Shown: positions 29,174-38,457 of the stretch, piece by piece
How the letters are laid out: every line of letters begins with the position of its first letter
Numbering within the stretch: the stretch's first letter is position 1
DNA from: Burkholderiales bacterium
GTDB taxonomy: Bacteria; Pseudomonadota; Gammaproteobacteria; Burkholderiales; UBA11063
Direction: 5' to 3'
Length of the DNA stretch: 64,000 nucleotides
Assembly (NCBI GenBank): GCA_020697255.1
Contig: JAJFBE010000007.1
Span: 1-64,000, forward strand
The notes under the pieces: model-generated
Database searches by the model: none
Told to the model about the DNA's origin: nothing
Seen by the model: the letters and a program-made list of their open reading frames with translations, nothing else
Position numbers and translations under genes: made by a program

Positions 29174-30097
29174 TTATTTTTCGCTACATTGTTTACTTTC
29201 CAAAGACTCTTCATTAAGTGTTACAGCTTCAACGGAGTTATTACCAGGCAGGTTGTTATTTTCACTTGCACCACCTGAAAAGGCCCTGGCAGTATAATCA
29301 CGATCCATTTGCGTTAATATATCCGTATATGGAGTAAGTGGTGTAGCACCACATGTTTTATCCTGACCTCGCTGCTCCCACACCAGGATAATTGAGGGTT
29401 TACCTTGTGAAACCTCTACTTTCTTAATCCCATAAACCTTATGACCAGAATAATCGATCCACTCTATTATCCTACTCTTTGTTATAGCAAAAGTATTTTT
29501 TTCTATTTTTGAATAAATTGCACTTAGTAACAATTGTTTACGCGATATCTTTAATCTATTAGTTTTAATTTCTTTCCCACCTTGGCCTATTATTACAGAA
29601 GATTTACACTCCAAGCGATGTGTAAAATAATCAGATTCACCAAATCCATGAGCTCTAAAACTCCAAAGGCCACTCCCATGATCCTCCAAATACCATATAT
29701 TATTTCCACTCAGACCAGCTGAATCGTTTTTCATAGATACCAAATGATAATATCCTGAACCATCTTCTTTAAATATAACAGCTGTGGGTGGAGATATTTT
29801 AGTGCTGTTCGGCAAAGTCATTGGTATAGCATATCCCTCATCTTTTTTATTAATTTTCTTGTCTATAGAAGCGCGTACTCGTATTTTAATTATATGTTTC
29901 CTATCTTTATCCAATATACCACGCTCTAAAAGTTTGGGATCATAGTAAGAAAGGCGCCACTGTATTTGGAGTTTAGGATTATCCAGTCCGACACAATCCA
30001 TCGCATCTTCATCATCTGCCTCAGCAATACCTATACAAAAGGCTAATATAAAATATAAGCTATATAAGTACATATTCCGGTAAAAACTCTTTTTCAT
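29174..30097 (-). CDS. secreted protein of unknown function
   Basis: A 307-residue protein with a signal peptide (KKSFYRNMYLYSLYFILAF, cleavage likely before ADDEDAMDC). The mature region has four or five cysteines (MDCVG, LECKS, KTCGA, KQCSE), mixed charge, and the segment WYLEDHGSGLWSFRAHGFGE, but no family is recognised. It is convergent with yggS (13-base gap). Upstream on its strand there is a palindrome related to one ahead of the secreted protein at 16855, which may mean shared control. Long Ser/Asn-rich tail. Confidence 0.7.
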   Translation of the reverse strand: MKKSFYRNMYLYSLYFILAFCIGIAEADDEDAMDCVGLDNPKLQIQWRLSYYDPKLLERGILDKDRKHIIKIRVRASIDKKINKKDEGYAIPMTLPNSTKISPPTAVIFKEDGSGYYHLVSMKNDSAGLSGNNIWYLEDHGSGLWSFRAHGFGESDYFTHRLECKSSVIIGQGGKEIKTNRLKISRKQLLLSAIYSKIEKNTFAITKSRIIEWIDYSGHKVYGIKKVEVSQGKPSIILVWEQRGQDKTCGATPLTPYTDILTQMDRDYTARAFSGGASENNNLPGNNSVEAVTLNEESLESKQCSEK

Positions 30098-30161
30098 TTT
30101 AATTACTTCTTAAAACTTATTTTATGCTCTCAGTTTAACATTAATTTAAAAAGCACACTAT

Positions 30162-30176
30162 ACCGAAATTCCGTAT
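30162..30176. promoter_or_regulatory. palindrome shared with the 16.5-16.8 kb region
   Basis: ACCGAAATTCCGTAT (30162-30176) is the reverse-complement match of the CGGAATTTCGGTAC copy at 16503 and near-identical to 16778-16792. On the plus strand both this copy and the one at 16778 follow CACACTA. It lies about 65 bases upstream of the minus-strand gene starting at 30097. A binding site for a common regulator is inferred. Confidence 0.4.
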
Positions 30177-30217
30177 ACGTACGTATACTAAATCTCAATT
30201 TAACTATAATAATTAAG

Positions 30218-30249
30218 ATTGCCACGCATTGCTACACAATGCTCGCAAT
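30218..30249. repeat. REP-like hairpin, second type
   Basis: ATTGCCACGCATTG (30218-30231) pairs with CAATGCTCGCAAT (30237-30249) apart from a CA/TC mismatch. GC-rich, intergenic, followed by GACG; typical of dispersed extragenic palindromes. Only one copy is in the window. Confidence 0.5.
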
Positions 30250-30338
30250 GACGATAACGTGTATTTAATTATAAGATCTGGTAGAGTAATATGAAAAACA
30301 TTAAAAGGTTTTGGTCTTAAGCGTTAAAGGAATTAGGC

Positions 30339-33329
30339 TTATAATAAGACGTGTATTGGATGCAAAATGAGTTTATTTGCCTGTTTTTGTGCCTGACAAC
30401 GGCAGGAAAATCCTGTAGCTAATATTTCTACATTGCTATTACTTAACGGCTGTTGCCAGTGCATAGCGAATAAATTTTTTGAATTTGCCTGATGTTCTTT
30501 TTGGTAGCCGTAAGCACCAGCCATACCACAACAGCCGGCATTTTGTACTTCTAGTTTTATTCCAACATGATTAAATATACCCTGCCATAAAATAGCCTCA
30601 CCCGGCAAAACGGCTTGTTCAGTACAGTGTGGGAGTAATTTGTAATTTTGCCTGGTTTCGGATATACCAGTTTCATTATCATTATTATGGATTACCGGTA
30701 ATTTATCAATATTTTGGTTTAAAAATTCGGCTAAAGTTTGTATATGCCCGGCAAAACTATTAGCAAATTTTTTTACTTCATCGCGAAACATATGCGTAAT
30801 CGTATTTTCCAACCCTATAATAGGAATATTGGCGGTAAATAAAGGATTAAATAGATTAGCTAGTTTATCAGTATTAGACTTGAACTTGCTGATAAAACCT
30901 CCAGCTATTAAAGATTTACCACTCGATCTTGGATAAATAACATATGGTGTGTACCCCATCTTTTTAAGTAAACTGATAGCTGCAATTAAAACATCCGTAT
31001 CTAAAAACCCGGTAAATACATCAGCAAAAATAACTACTACACTATTTGTCATAACTTTTATTTGTTCTGGGTTTTTATAGATTTCAATTCTATGTGCTTC
31101 AAGAAGTTTGGTTAACGGTTGTGTTAATTTAAATAATGGAATATTTACTAATCCAAAAGTTGGCAATAATTTTAGTCTATTTAAAAAGTTCCAGGTCTTA
31201 GGAAATTTGGCGAAAATAGGTAGTAAACTCTCTATATTACCTAAAGCCAAATCACGAAAACTTCGCCTTTTATACTGGCTATGATAGCTATCTAAAAATT
31301 TAGTTTTTAAATCAGGAATGCTCACCTGGGTTGGGCATTTACCAGTACAACCCTTACAACCTAGACAACCATTTAGTGCATTCAATGCCATATCAGCTAC
31401 GCTTCTTGCTTTCCAAGACTTGTCATTCCCGCGAATGCGGGAATCTACCTGAGCAACAGATCTGGCAGGTTGGTTACCAAGATTCAATTTTTCAGTTTCA
31501 CGCAACCACTGTTTAACCAACATTGCCCGCCCTTTGGGTGAATGAACCCGATCTTTGGTTACCTTATAAGATGGACACATGACATTACCTGGCTCCTGAT
31601 TAAAACAGGCTGCATTACCATTACATAACATACTTCCAACAAAATCTTTTTGTTTAGTCTGGCTAATTACCTGATCAAACTGCCCACGCATAGGTATTAG
31701 CTCAATCCTATCAAGTTTAATATCTGGTTGTGGAGCTGCAAGCTTCCCAGGGTTTAAGCGATTATGCGGGTCGAATAAATGCTTAATTTTACATAGTATT
31801 GGATATAAGACCGGGCCAAACACATCTGGAACAAACTCACCTCTAAATCCTTTGCCATGTTCGCCCCATAAAATCCCGTTATGCTTATTTAACAATCTAA
31901 TAACATGTTCAGTAATTGGCCTAATTTTTTCCCTATCATCTTCTTGCTGCATATTAAGGGCTGGCCTTACATGAATACAACCCACGTCAACATGGCCATA
32001 CATAGCATATTGTAAATTTTCTTTTTCCAGCATTTGCTGTAAATCGGCTACAAAATTAGCCAAATTTTCAGGCGGGACTATTGCATCTTCTATAAAAGCA
32101 ACTGGCTTGCCCTGCCCTGGCATTTTCCCAGCTAGACCTACAGCTAGCGACCGAATTGACCATAAGCCGGCAATTTGCTTTTCATCTCTAATTACTACAT
32201 AATTGGCATTATGACTTTTTAGCTCTGCTTCCAGATTAGAAATTGTATTTTCTAATTCTTGCTTATCATTAGCTACAAATTCGATAAAATTAGAAATATA
32301 GTTTTTACCTTCAGAATTTAACCATTTGGCAAATATTGGCCAGTTAGGTAGCGTCTGTGCGCTTTTTTGTACTTTTTCATCCACAGCTTCAATTGCCAAT
32401 GGTTTGAACTTAATTAAGTTTCTGGAATCTTTCAGGGCATCAAGAAAACTAGCATAATGTACAACTACTAAAGTTTTATATTTTGGAATAGGTAATAATT
32501 TTAATTTGGCCTGTGCAACAATACCTAAGGTACCTTCACTACCTGCAAATAGCGGGGTTAAATTAATTTTACCATTTTGATAACAACGTTTTATATTATA
32601 TCCAGATAATGGACGCTTCAAGGGCAGAAAACGCTTATCTATTTCATCCTGGACCGGAGAGAGCCAATTTATTAAATTTTGATGAATTCCATTTAATCGA
32701 TGGTCTGACTTTGCATCAAGACTGGTATACGGGTTTATAACCAAGTTTGATGGTGCCGAACTTATGGGAGTAACATCTGTATCAATAACATATCCGTCCG
32801 CCAAAATTACTTTAAGGCTTATTAATGAATCAATTGTCTTACCATAAATTAATGAGCCTTTACCTGCTGCATCAGTGGCTATCATACCGCCAATAGTTGC
32901 CCGGTTAGCTGTTGATACATCTGGTGCAAAAAATAAACCATGTGGTTGCAGGAAACGATTTAGATCAGCTAAGATAACCCCCGGTTCCACAGTAATAGTT
33001 TGCTCTTCAGGAGTAAACTCAATAATTTTATTCATATGGCGACTTAAGTCAACCACAATGCTATTGGTTAATGATTGGCCATTGGTACCGGTACCACCGC
33101 CTCTGGCGGTTAAGCAAAAAGAAGAAAACTTTTCAAGATTAGCAATTTTAACCAAAGTATACAGATCATCAATAGATTTTGGCTGTGCCACTGCCAAGGG
33201 CATTACTTCGTAGATACTATTATCCGTAGCATTTACTAGTCTGGTCGAATAATCAATATGAAAATCCCCGGCATAGCCACTACCTGATAGCTCAAGCTTA
33301 AATTGTTTAATTAATATTTCTTTATCCAT
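30339..33329 (-). CDS. FAD / Fe-S D-2-hydroxyacid dehydrogenase (YdiJ/D-2-hydroxyglutarate dehydrogenase-like)
   Basis: A 996-residue two-part enzyme. The N-terminal half is a PCMH-type FAD-binding domain (RGGGTGTNGQSL; VSTANRATIGGMIATDAAGK) plus the FAD-oxidase C-terminal domain (YAMYGHVDVGCIHVRPAL). Then follow a four-Cys block (CNGNAACFNQEPGNVMCPSY), a ferredoxin-like cluster motif (CLGCKGCTGKCP) and a C-terminal CCG domain (NAGCCGMAGAYGYQKEH). This is the YdiJ layout; relatives oxidise D-2-hydroxyglutarate to 2-oxoglutarate. It is 3 bases after serC and last in the lysine-type cluster. A palindromic repeat at 31425-31444 is inserted in frame at about residue 630, encoding VDSRIRGND. Confidence 0.9.
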   Translation of the reverse strand: MDKEILIKQFKLELSGSGYAGDFHIDYSTRLVNATDNSIYEVMPLAVAQPKSIDDLYTLVKIANLEKFSSFCLTARGGGTGTNGQSLTNSIVVDLSRHMNKIIEFTPEEQTITVEPGVILADLNRFLQPHGLFFAPDVSTANRATIGGMIATDAAGKGSLIYGKTIDSLISLKVILADGYVIDTDVTPISSAPSNLVINPYTSLDAKSDHRLNGIHQNLINWLSPVQDEIDKRFLPLKRPLSGYNIKRCYQNGKINLTPLFAGSEGTLGIVAQAKLKLLPIPKYKTLVVVHYASFLDALKDSRNLIKFKPLAIEAVDEKVQKSAQTLPNWPIFAKWLNSEGKNYISNFIEFVANDKQELENTISNLEAELKSHNANYVVIRDEKQIAGLWSIRSLAVGLAGKMPGQGKPVAFIEDAIVPPENLANFVADLQQMLEKENLQYAMYGHVDVGCIHVRPALNMQQEDDREKIRPITEHVIRLLNKHNGILWGEHGKGFRGEFVPDVFGPVLYPILCKIKHLFDPHNRLNPGKLAAPQPDIKLDRIELIPMRGQFDQVISQTKQKDFVGSMLCNGNAACFNQEPGNVMCPSYKVTKDRVHSPKGRAMLVKQWLRETEKLNLGNQPARSVAQVDSRIRGNDKSWKARSVADMALNALNGCLGCKGCTGKCPTQVSIPDLKTKFLDSYHSQYKRRSFRDLALGNIESLLPIFAKFPKTWNFLNRLKLLPTFGLVNIPLFKLTQPLTKLLEAHRIEIYKNPEQIKVMTNSVVVIFADVFTGFLDTDVLIAAISLLKKMGYTPYVIYPRSSGKSLIAGGFISKFKSNTDKLANLFNPLFTANIPIIGLENTITHMFRDEVKKFANSFAGHIQTLAEFLNQNIDKLPVIHNNDNETGISETRQNYKLLPHCTEQAVLPGEAILWQGIFNHVGIKLEVQNAGCCGMAGAYGYQKEHQANSKNLFAMHWQQPLSNSNVEILATGFSCRCQAQKQANKLILHPIHVLL
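31425..31444. repeat. dRS3/REP-like palindrome inside a coding sequence
   Basis: ATTCCC-GCGAATGC-GGGAAT, a perfect 6+8+6 element preceded by TGTC. It lies in frame within the FAD/Fe-S dehydrogenase gene, between the two iron-sulfur motifs. The host peptide around it shows the five-residue repeat ARSVA on both sides (QPARSVAQ and KARSVADM), with different codons. Confidence 0.85.
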
Positions 33330-33332
33330 TAG

Positions 33333-34409
33333 TTATCTGTGCTTTTTAGCAAAATCATGCATAAAACTAACTAGTTTATCCACGCCAATTTCAGGCATAG
33401 CGTTATATAAACTGGCTCTTGCTCCACCAACTAATTTATGACCATTTAAATACCTAAGCCCAACTTTGGCCGCTTCAGCTAGAAATAAATTCAATAATTT
33501 ATCATCGGGTAATGTAAAAGGCACATTGACCTGGGAACGATATCTTTTGTCAATCGGATTAGTATAAAAGCCATTACTGCTATCAATACATTGGTACAAT
33601 TTACCAACTTTACGTTTGTTAATTTCGGTAATTGCCGGTAAACCACCTTGGTCTATCATCCAATCTACCATCAGATCCATCATATATACCGGAAAAGTCG
33701 GTATTGTATTTAAGCAGGAATTTTCCTTAGCCTGAATAGCGTAGTTAAACACTTCCGGAGTTTCATCTATCGAATTATTCAATAAATCTTCGCGGATAAT
33801 AAGTAATGTAACTCCGGCAATCCCTAAGTTTTTCTGTGCAGCAGCAAAAAGAATACCAAATTTACTAATATCAATATTTTCCGATAGAAGCGAAGATGTT
33901 GCATCCGCAACAAGAGGCACATTGCCACAATCTGGGATGTCTGGGAATGCTAAACCATTGATAGTCTCATTTGGGCAGTAGTAGGCATAAGCTGCATCAT
34001 TTTGTAATTTCCAGGTTGATCGATCAGGAATACTGGATAATGAAGCTTCTGTAACTATATTAACATTGGCATAACGCCGGGCAAATTTGGCGGCACGTTC
34101 TGACCAGATACCAGTTACAAAATAATCAACTTTTTTATTATGCTTGGTCATATTCATTGGTACCAAGCTAAATTGGCCCTGACCACCACCTGGTAAAAAT
34201 AATACTTTATAATTTGCCGGAATGCCAATTAAGGCTCGTAATTTTGCTTCGAGCTTTAGCAAAATTTCCTGAAACATCGCAGTTCTATGTCCAAGTTCCA
34301 TTATCGATGTACCGGCATCATCAAATTCCAGCATCTGTGATCTGGCTTTTTCTAATACCGACTCTGGCAACATTGCCGGTCCGGCCCCAAAATTATACGC
34401 ACGTGTCAT
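33333..34409 (-). CDS. serC: phosphoserine aminotransferase homologue (SerC)
   Basis: A 358-residue PLP aminotransferase. FGAGPAMLPESVLEKA opens the protein, PLP-Lys lies in LFAAAQKNLGIAGVTLL, and LVGGARASLYNAMP holds the carboxylate-binding Arg. It follows SerC along its length. Compared with E. coli SerC from memory, two side-chain-binding positions differ: the Arg of GGGRGQ is Gln here (GGGQGQ), and the Arg of GHRVVGG is Lys (GHKLVGG); His-Arg in ELGHR is kept. It lies 36 bases after the DUF1338 gene and 3 before the FAD/Fe-S gene, so it may also, or instead, transaminate 2-aminoadipate. Plain SerC remains the default call. Confidence 0.88.
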   Translation of the reverse strand: MTRAYNFGAGPAMLPESVLEKARSQMLEFDDAGTSIMELGHRTAMFQEILLKLEAKLRALIGIPANYKVLFLPGGGQGQFSLVPMNMTKHNKKVDYFVTGIWSERAAKFARRYANVNIVTEASLSSIPDRSTWKLQNDAAYAYYCPNETINGLAFPDIPDCGNVPLVADATSSLLSENIDISKFGILFAAAQKNLGIAGVTLLIIREDLLNNSIDETPEVFNYAIQAKENSCLNTIPTFPVYMMDLMVDWMIDQGGLPAITEINKRKVGKLYQCIDSSNGFYTNPIDKRYRSQVNVPFTLPDDKLLNLFLAEAAKVGLRYLNGHKLVGGARASLYNAMPEIGVDKLVSFMHDFAKKHR

Positions 34410-34445
34410 AATATCCTCATTTTCAATTTCTCGTTGGTAGCAAAT

Positions 34446-35249
34446 TTAACGATTAACATCTGTACTTTCAAAAATTTTATCCGCCGAAGCCGTAACAAAG
34501 CCTTGGTATAATTTGCCATTATCCAAGGTATAACGTCTGGCAAACTCATAATAACTATTTAACACTTTAAATTTACCTTGCTTAAATTTTACATCTACTT
34601 CATTGGCAATTGTACTTGATTGTTCAAGCAAATCTACAGGCGTACCTTTTATTTCACCACCGGATATATTTAGTTTAAAACCATTTTGCTTTAAAAATTC
34701 ATTTATGGCTTCTATCGATGCCAGTTTTTTCATATGATTTAAAAAGACAGTGAAATGATTTGCCCGGAAACCAAACACATACATCCATGCTGCATATTCA
34801 GATTCGGATAACAATTTTTTATAAATATCATAATCAAGTTCGCCCCAGAGGGTGCCAGAATAAAGCAAATCCGGGGTAGCTAGTTTTTTTGGATCAATTT
34901 TATTTACACAATCTTTTACCGTAGATTGTAAAAACGGGCTAAATTCACTACAAATTAATTCACTAATAAAAATTTTAGGTCTTGTCTCATCTGTCCTATG
35001 CTCATAATGTTTAGCAAACAATTTTTTTACCGCAAAATGATATTCGCCCTTTTCTTCGTAGCCCAAATCCTTAAAAAACTGCCCTAAAACCGCCACATTT
35101 ATCCTTGGATCATCAAAAGTACGAAAGGCTACATGATCATTTATAATTTCTTCCCCGGTGCCAGTTAGCAAATTATAAATTTTACCCGAATCAGGACTCT
35201 CATGTATATACTGCTGCCATAGCTTATCAAATAAATTATCTAACTGCAT
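34446..35249 (-). CDS. hglS: DUF1338 protein, 2-oxoadipate dioxygenase/decarboxylase (HglS-like)
   Basis: A 267-residue non-haem-iron protein of the VOC-like DUF1338 family. Characterised members (HglS of Pseudomonas putida, plant FLO7) convert 2-oxoadipate to D-2-hydroxyglutarate in lysine breakdown. The likely metal residues are the His of NDHVAFRTFDDP, the His of FRANHFTVFLNH and the Glu of SYYEFARRYT. It starts at ATG 35249 behind GGAGA; an ATG 15 bases upstream has no such site. It is shorter than HglS (about 460 residues). It lies between the ALDH7 and serC genes, which matches a lysine route. Confidence 0.85.
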   Translation of the reverse strand: MQLDNLFDKLWQQYIHESPDSGKIYNLLTGTGEEIINDHVAFRTFDDPRINVAVLGQFFKDLGYEEKGEYHFAVKKLFAKHYEHRTDETRPKIFISELICSEFSPFLQSTVKDCVNKIDPKKLATPDLLYSGTLWGELDYDIYKKLLSESEYAAWMYVFGFRANHFTVFLNHMKKLASIEAINEFLKQNGFKLNISGGEIKGTPVDLLEQSSTIANEVDVKFKQGKFKVLNSYYEFARRYTLDNGKLYQGFVTASADKIFESTDVNR

Positions 35250-35309
35250 ATTTATTATCTCCATTAAAAAGTTATTGAGAGCCGTACACTAAAGCGTAGA
35301 AATTTTTTA

Positions 35310-36821
35310 CTATAAATCAAACTTTATACCTTGGGCCAATGTCAATTCTGTCCCGTAATTAATGGTAACTGTTTGTCTACGCATATACATTTTCCATGCA
35401 TCACTACCCGATTCACGACCACCGCCGGTTTCTTTTTCGCCACCAAATGCCCCGCCGATCTCCGCACCACTTGTACCAATATTTACATTAGCAATTCCGC
35501 AATCAGAACCATGCGCCGATAAAAATTGCTCCATATGCCGCATATTTAATGTAAATATAGCAGAAGAGAGGCCATGTGCTACCTGATTGTTTATTGCAAT
35601 AGCTTCATCAATAGTTTTAAATTTCATTATATATAGTATCGGAGCAAACGTTTCTTCATTAACAATTTCCCAATCGGGGTTTGCTTCAATAATAGTCGGT
35701 TCAACAAAATTACCATGCCCCTTTATTACTTTACCGCCAAATACTATTTTACCACCTTGCTGGCTAGCTTGCTTAATTGCATTATTATATAATTCAACTG
35801 CCTGAGCATCAATCAAGGGACCAACATGGTTAGCTGTATCTACCGAATTACCGATTTTTATTTGGCTATACGCATTTTTTAATAATTCAACTGTCTTGGC
35901 ATATATATTTTCATGGACTATCAGACGTCTTAAAGTTGTACATCTTTGCCCTGCTGTCCCAACCGCAGCAAATACTAATGCCGGCAGAGCAGTTTTTAAA
36001 TCTGCTGTTTCATCTAAAATCACACCATTATTACCACTTAATTCCAAAATAGAGCGGCCAAAGCGCCTAGCAACACGCTCACCTACCTCGCGGCCTACTT
36101 TTGTAGAACCAGTGAAGGAAATTAGTGGCAAACGTTTATCATCAACTAATTTTTGCGCTAAGGCAACATCATCAAAATTAAGCAGACATAATACATCAGC
36201 ATGCCCGTGCCTGGCTAATACTTCAGAGCAAATTTTATGTACAACTACTGCACATACCGGAGTCTTGGGAGATGGTTTCCAAATAACACTATCCCCACAA
36301 ATGAGGGCAATAAAGGCATTCCATGCCCATACCGCAACCGGAAAGTTAAAAGCAGAAAATACACCAACAACCCCAAGTGGCTGCCATTGCTCGTATAAGC
36401 GATGGTTAGCGCGTTCAGAATGTGTAGTTAGTCCATATAACATACGAGATTGACCTACACAAAAATCGGCCATATCAATCATTTCCTGAACCTCACCTTC
36501 ACCTTCAGCCAAAGATTTACCCATCTCTGTTGCAACCAATAAGCCAAGTTCTTTTTTATACTTACGCAATTCTTCACCAATTAGGCGAACAAACTCTCCA
36601 CGTTTTGGAGCCGGTATATCACGAAACTTTAAAAATGCTATATGCGAGGCTTTTATAACCTGCTCTAGTTGTTCTGCAGTCGTTTGTTCTACCTCAGAAA
36701 TAAGGCTACCATCATTCGGGTTAAATGAAGAAATTAGTTTCTCGCCCTTTAACCACTTAGTACCAATAGCGGTACCCATTAAATAATTATCGGTAAAACC
36801 AAATTTTTCTAATATATTCAT
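35310..36821 (-). CDS. amaB: ALDH7 family dehydrogenase (antiquitin-type; 2-aminoadipate semialdehyde dehydrogenase)
   Basis: A 503-residue NAD-dependent aldehyde dehydrogenase. The block [20 protein letters not shown] (catalytic Cys) and the C-terminal [20 protein letters not shown] and [16 protein letters not shown] are nearly diagnostic for ALDH7/antiquitin, which oxidises 2-aminoadipate-6-semialdehyde (piperideine-6-carboxylate) to 2-aminoadipate. The catalytic Glu lies in [12 protein letters not shown] (usually ELGGNN). I choose ATG 36821 with AGGAG upstream; a longer frame adds 25 residues that come from a palindromic repeat. Second gene of the lysine-type cluster, 60 bases before the DUF1338 gene. 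Confidence 0.93.
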   Translation of the reverse strand: MNILEKFGFTDNYLMGTAIGTKWLKGEKLISSFNPNDGSLISEVEQTTAEQLEQVIKASHIAFLKFRDIPAPKRGEFVRLIGEELRKYKKELGLLVATEMGKSLAEGEGEVQEMIDMADFCVGQSRMLYGLTTHSERANHRLYEQWQPLGVVGVFSAFNFPVAVWAWNAFIALICGDSVIWKPSPKTPVCAVVVHKICSEVLARHGHADVLCLLNFDDVALAQKLVDDKRLPLISFTGSTKVGREVGERVARRFGRSILELSGNNGVILDETADLKTALPALVFAAVGTAGQRCTTLRRLIVHENIYAKTVELLKNAYSQIKIGNSVDTANHVGPLIDAQAVELYNNAIKQASQQGGKIVFGGKVIKGHGNFVEPTIIEANPDWEIVNEETFAPILYIMKFKTIDEAIAINNQVAHGLSSAIFTLNMRHMEQFLSAHGSDCGIANVNIGTSGAEIGGAFGGEKETGGGRESGSDAWKMYMRRQTVTINYGTELTLAQGIKFDL

Positions 36822-36836
36822 ATTGACTTCTCCTAT

Positions 36837-36933
36837 GTCATTCCCGTGGAAACGGGAATCCAGGCTGTCATTGTACACATAATATCCTTCCAGCATATGT
36901 GAGAACCTGGATCCCCACCTGCGTGGGGATGAC
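36837..36933. repeat. REPIN-like pair of inverted dRS3-type palindromes
   Basis: Two palindromes in opposite orientation: ATTCCC-GTGGAAAC-GGGAAT (36840-36859) followed by CCAGG, and, about 40 bases on, CCTGG followed by ATCCCC-ACCTGCGT-GGGGAT (36911-36930) and GACAG. The outer ends (TGTCATTCCC and GGGGATGACA) are inverted repeats, so the whole unit can fold into one long hairpin. It occupies most of the gap between the lysine-dehydrogenase-like gene and the ALDH7 gene. Confidence 0.8.
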
Positions 36934-36940
36934 AGAAATA

Positions 36941-38038
36941 TTATTTACTTAAAGCGTAATATTTACCAAAGCGATTAGATAAAAATTGCTCTAAACTGAC
37001 TTGTTCTTGTTTAACAAGACCTTTTAATTTTTTCTCTTTAATTACCAGATCAACTACCGTACAAATTCCGGCTGCGGTTGTCATTTGGATTGCACTAAAC
37101 TTATGTCCATGGAAAATAGTTGGGTATAGTGTATTAACATAAGTTTTTTCAACTAAACGCCCATCTTTTTTACCGCTAACAGATACATAAACTATCACCT
37201 TGTCATCTTCAACCTGTGGAATAACCTTTGATAATATATTTTTAACCAGCTCCGGTGTTTCCCGTAATCTCAAATCATTAAGTAAGAAAATTATTTTTTC
37301 ACAATGTCCGGGAAAACGTATAGTTTTATAATCCAGGTTTTTTACTTTTCCCAAATATGTATCAGCGAGTGATCCTACACCACCTGAGGTATGAAAAGCT
37401 TCAAACTCTTTATCATCAATTATAATTGTTTCTAAGCCGCCCAAAGCCGGCATATTTTGTTTATGCCCATCTTTAATTACCACACATGGATGAATATACT
37501 CATTTACCACCCCATCAATAGACCAGGTAAAACCATATTTTAGACTATTATTTACACTTTGCGTGAGTGCTCCAACGCGCATTTTTACTGTATCAATCTC
37601 ACTCAGGTTCTGCATTAATGAATTTGCTGCTATACTGATAAAGCCAGGTGCCAGGCCACATTGTGGTGCAAAAGCTGCTTTACTATCTTTAGCCAGTTTG
37701 CTAACGGTATTGGTTGTAGCCACATCTTCTGTTGGGTCAAAATAGTGAATACCACACTCATGGGCAATTTTTGCAACTAAAATAGTTAGGTTAAACGGAA
37801 GACAAGAAATGATTGCCTTGATTTTTTCTTTTTTTATTAATTTTTTAATTTCTTCAGGTTTATTAATATTTGTTTTAACAAATTCAATTGGATTACCTTT
37901 GACTTTCGGTATATTATGCGGCATAGAAACATCGCCCAGTAAGACTTTGTAATCATTTGAAGTATTAAGTAAGGTTGCAACTGTAACCCCAATTTTTCCC
38001 GCCCCCATAACCAAAATATTGTGCTTAGCCATTAACAT
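36941..38038 (-). CDS. saccharopine dehydrogenase / L-lysine 6-dehydrogenase family protein
   Basis: A 365-residue NAD(P)-dependent enzyme. The Rossmann motif [17 protein letters not shown] opens it, followed by [30 protein letters not shown] and [19 protein letters not shown], the saccharopine-dehydrogenase-family core. Length and single-domain form fit bacterial lysine 6-dehydrogenase (lysine to 2-aminoadipate semialdehyde) or a saccharopine-cleaving enzyme; both give the substrate of the next gene, ALDH7. No lysine-ketoglutarate reductase is present, which favours lysine 6-dehydrogenase. First gene of the cluster; MLMAK could start at either Met. Confidence 0.8.
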   Translation of the reverse strand: MLMAKHNILVMGAGKIGVTVATLLNTSNDYKVLLGDVSMPHNIPKVKGNPIEFVKTNINKPEEIKKLIKKEKIKAIISCLPFNLTILVAKIAHECGIHYFDPTEDVATTNTVSKLAKDSKAAFAPQCGLAPGFISIAANSLMQNLSEIDTVKMRVGALTQSVNNSLKYGFTWSIDGVVNEYIHPCVVIKDGHKQNMPALGGLETIIIDDKEFEAFHTSGGVGSLADTYLGKVKNLDYKTIRFPGHCEKIIFLLNDLRLRETPELVKNILSKVIPQVEDDKVIVYVSVSGKKDGRLVEKTYVNTLYPTIFHGHKFSAIQMTTAAGICTVVDLVIKEKKLKGLVKQEQVSLEQFLSNRFGKYYALSK

Positions 38039-38457
38039 ACTACTTTCAAAAATAAATAATCTATCTGCCAGGAAAACTTAGTTTGAAAAAATCTATCACC
38101 TTCTGCACCTAAACCGACTTTGGTAAGCTTTCAACTGAGTTCCCAAGTTTAAACCAGATATTGTATCTAAATTAGTCAGTTGTTAGTAAATATATTTATG
38201 TTATTAGCAATTGCTTAACTAAAAATCAACCCGAAGCTAAAAACTCCTGATTCTATTTTGAAAATTTTGCAACGAAATAATCAGTAATTCCAAATTATAA
38301 ATAACTATAATTCCATAAATATTTTAGTTAATGTATAATTCTCACATAAAGTAAATTGAAATTGAAAAGCTTTAAATTCCTACCTATAGACTAGTGTGCC
38401 TTATACTAGCCTGTTAGCAAGAGTCATGGGCGCAAAAAATTAATTGGAATAAAGTGT
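38039..38457. other. 419-bp divergent intergenic region, no gene seen
   Basis: Lies between the lysine cluster (minus) and proC (plus). AT-rich, many stops in all frames; no tRNA, hairpin terminator or known riboswitch recognised. It should hold both promoters, so it is the place to look for control of the lysine genes. Confidence 0.5.

Noticed and set aside
35896-36453. 185-codon open frame on the plus strand
   Set aside because: It lies entirely within the ALDH7 gene, antisense, with low-complexity translation and no ribosome-binding site.
36822-36896. 25-residue N-terminal extension of ALDH7
   Set aside because: It is encoded by the REPIN-like repeat, and AGGAG precedes the later ATG at 36821.
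38039-38457. Lysine or other riboswitch upstream of the lysine cluster or proC
   Set aside because: No recognisable conserved core or strong stems were found; too weak to report.
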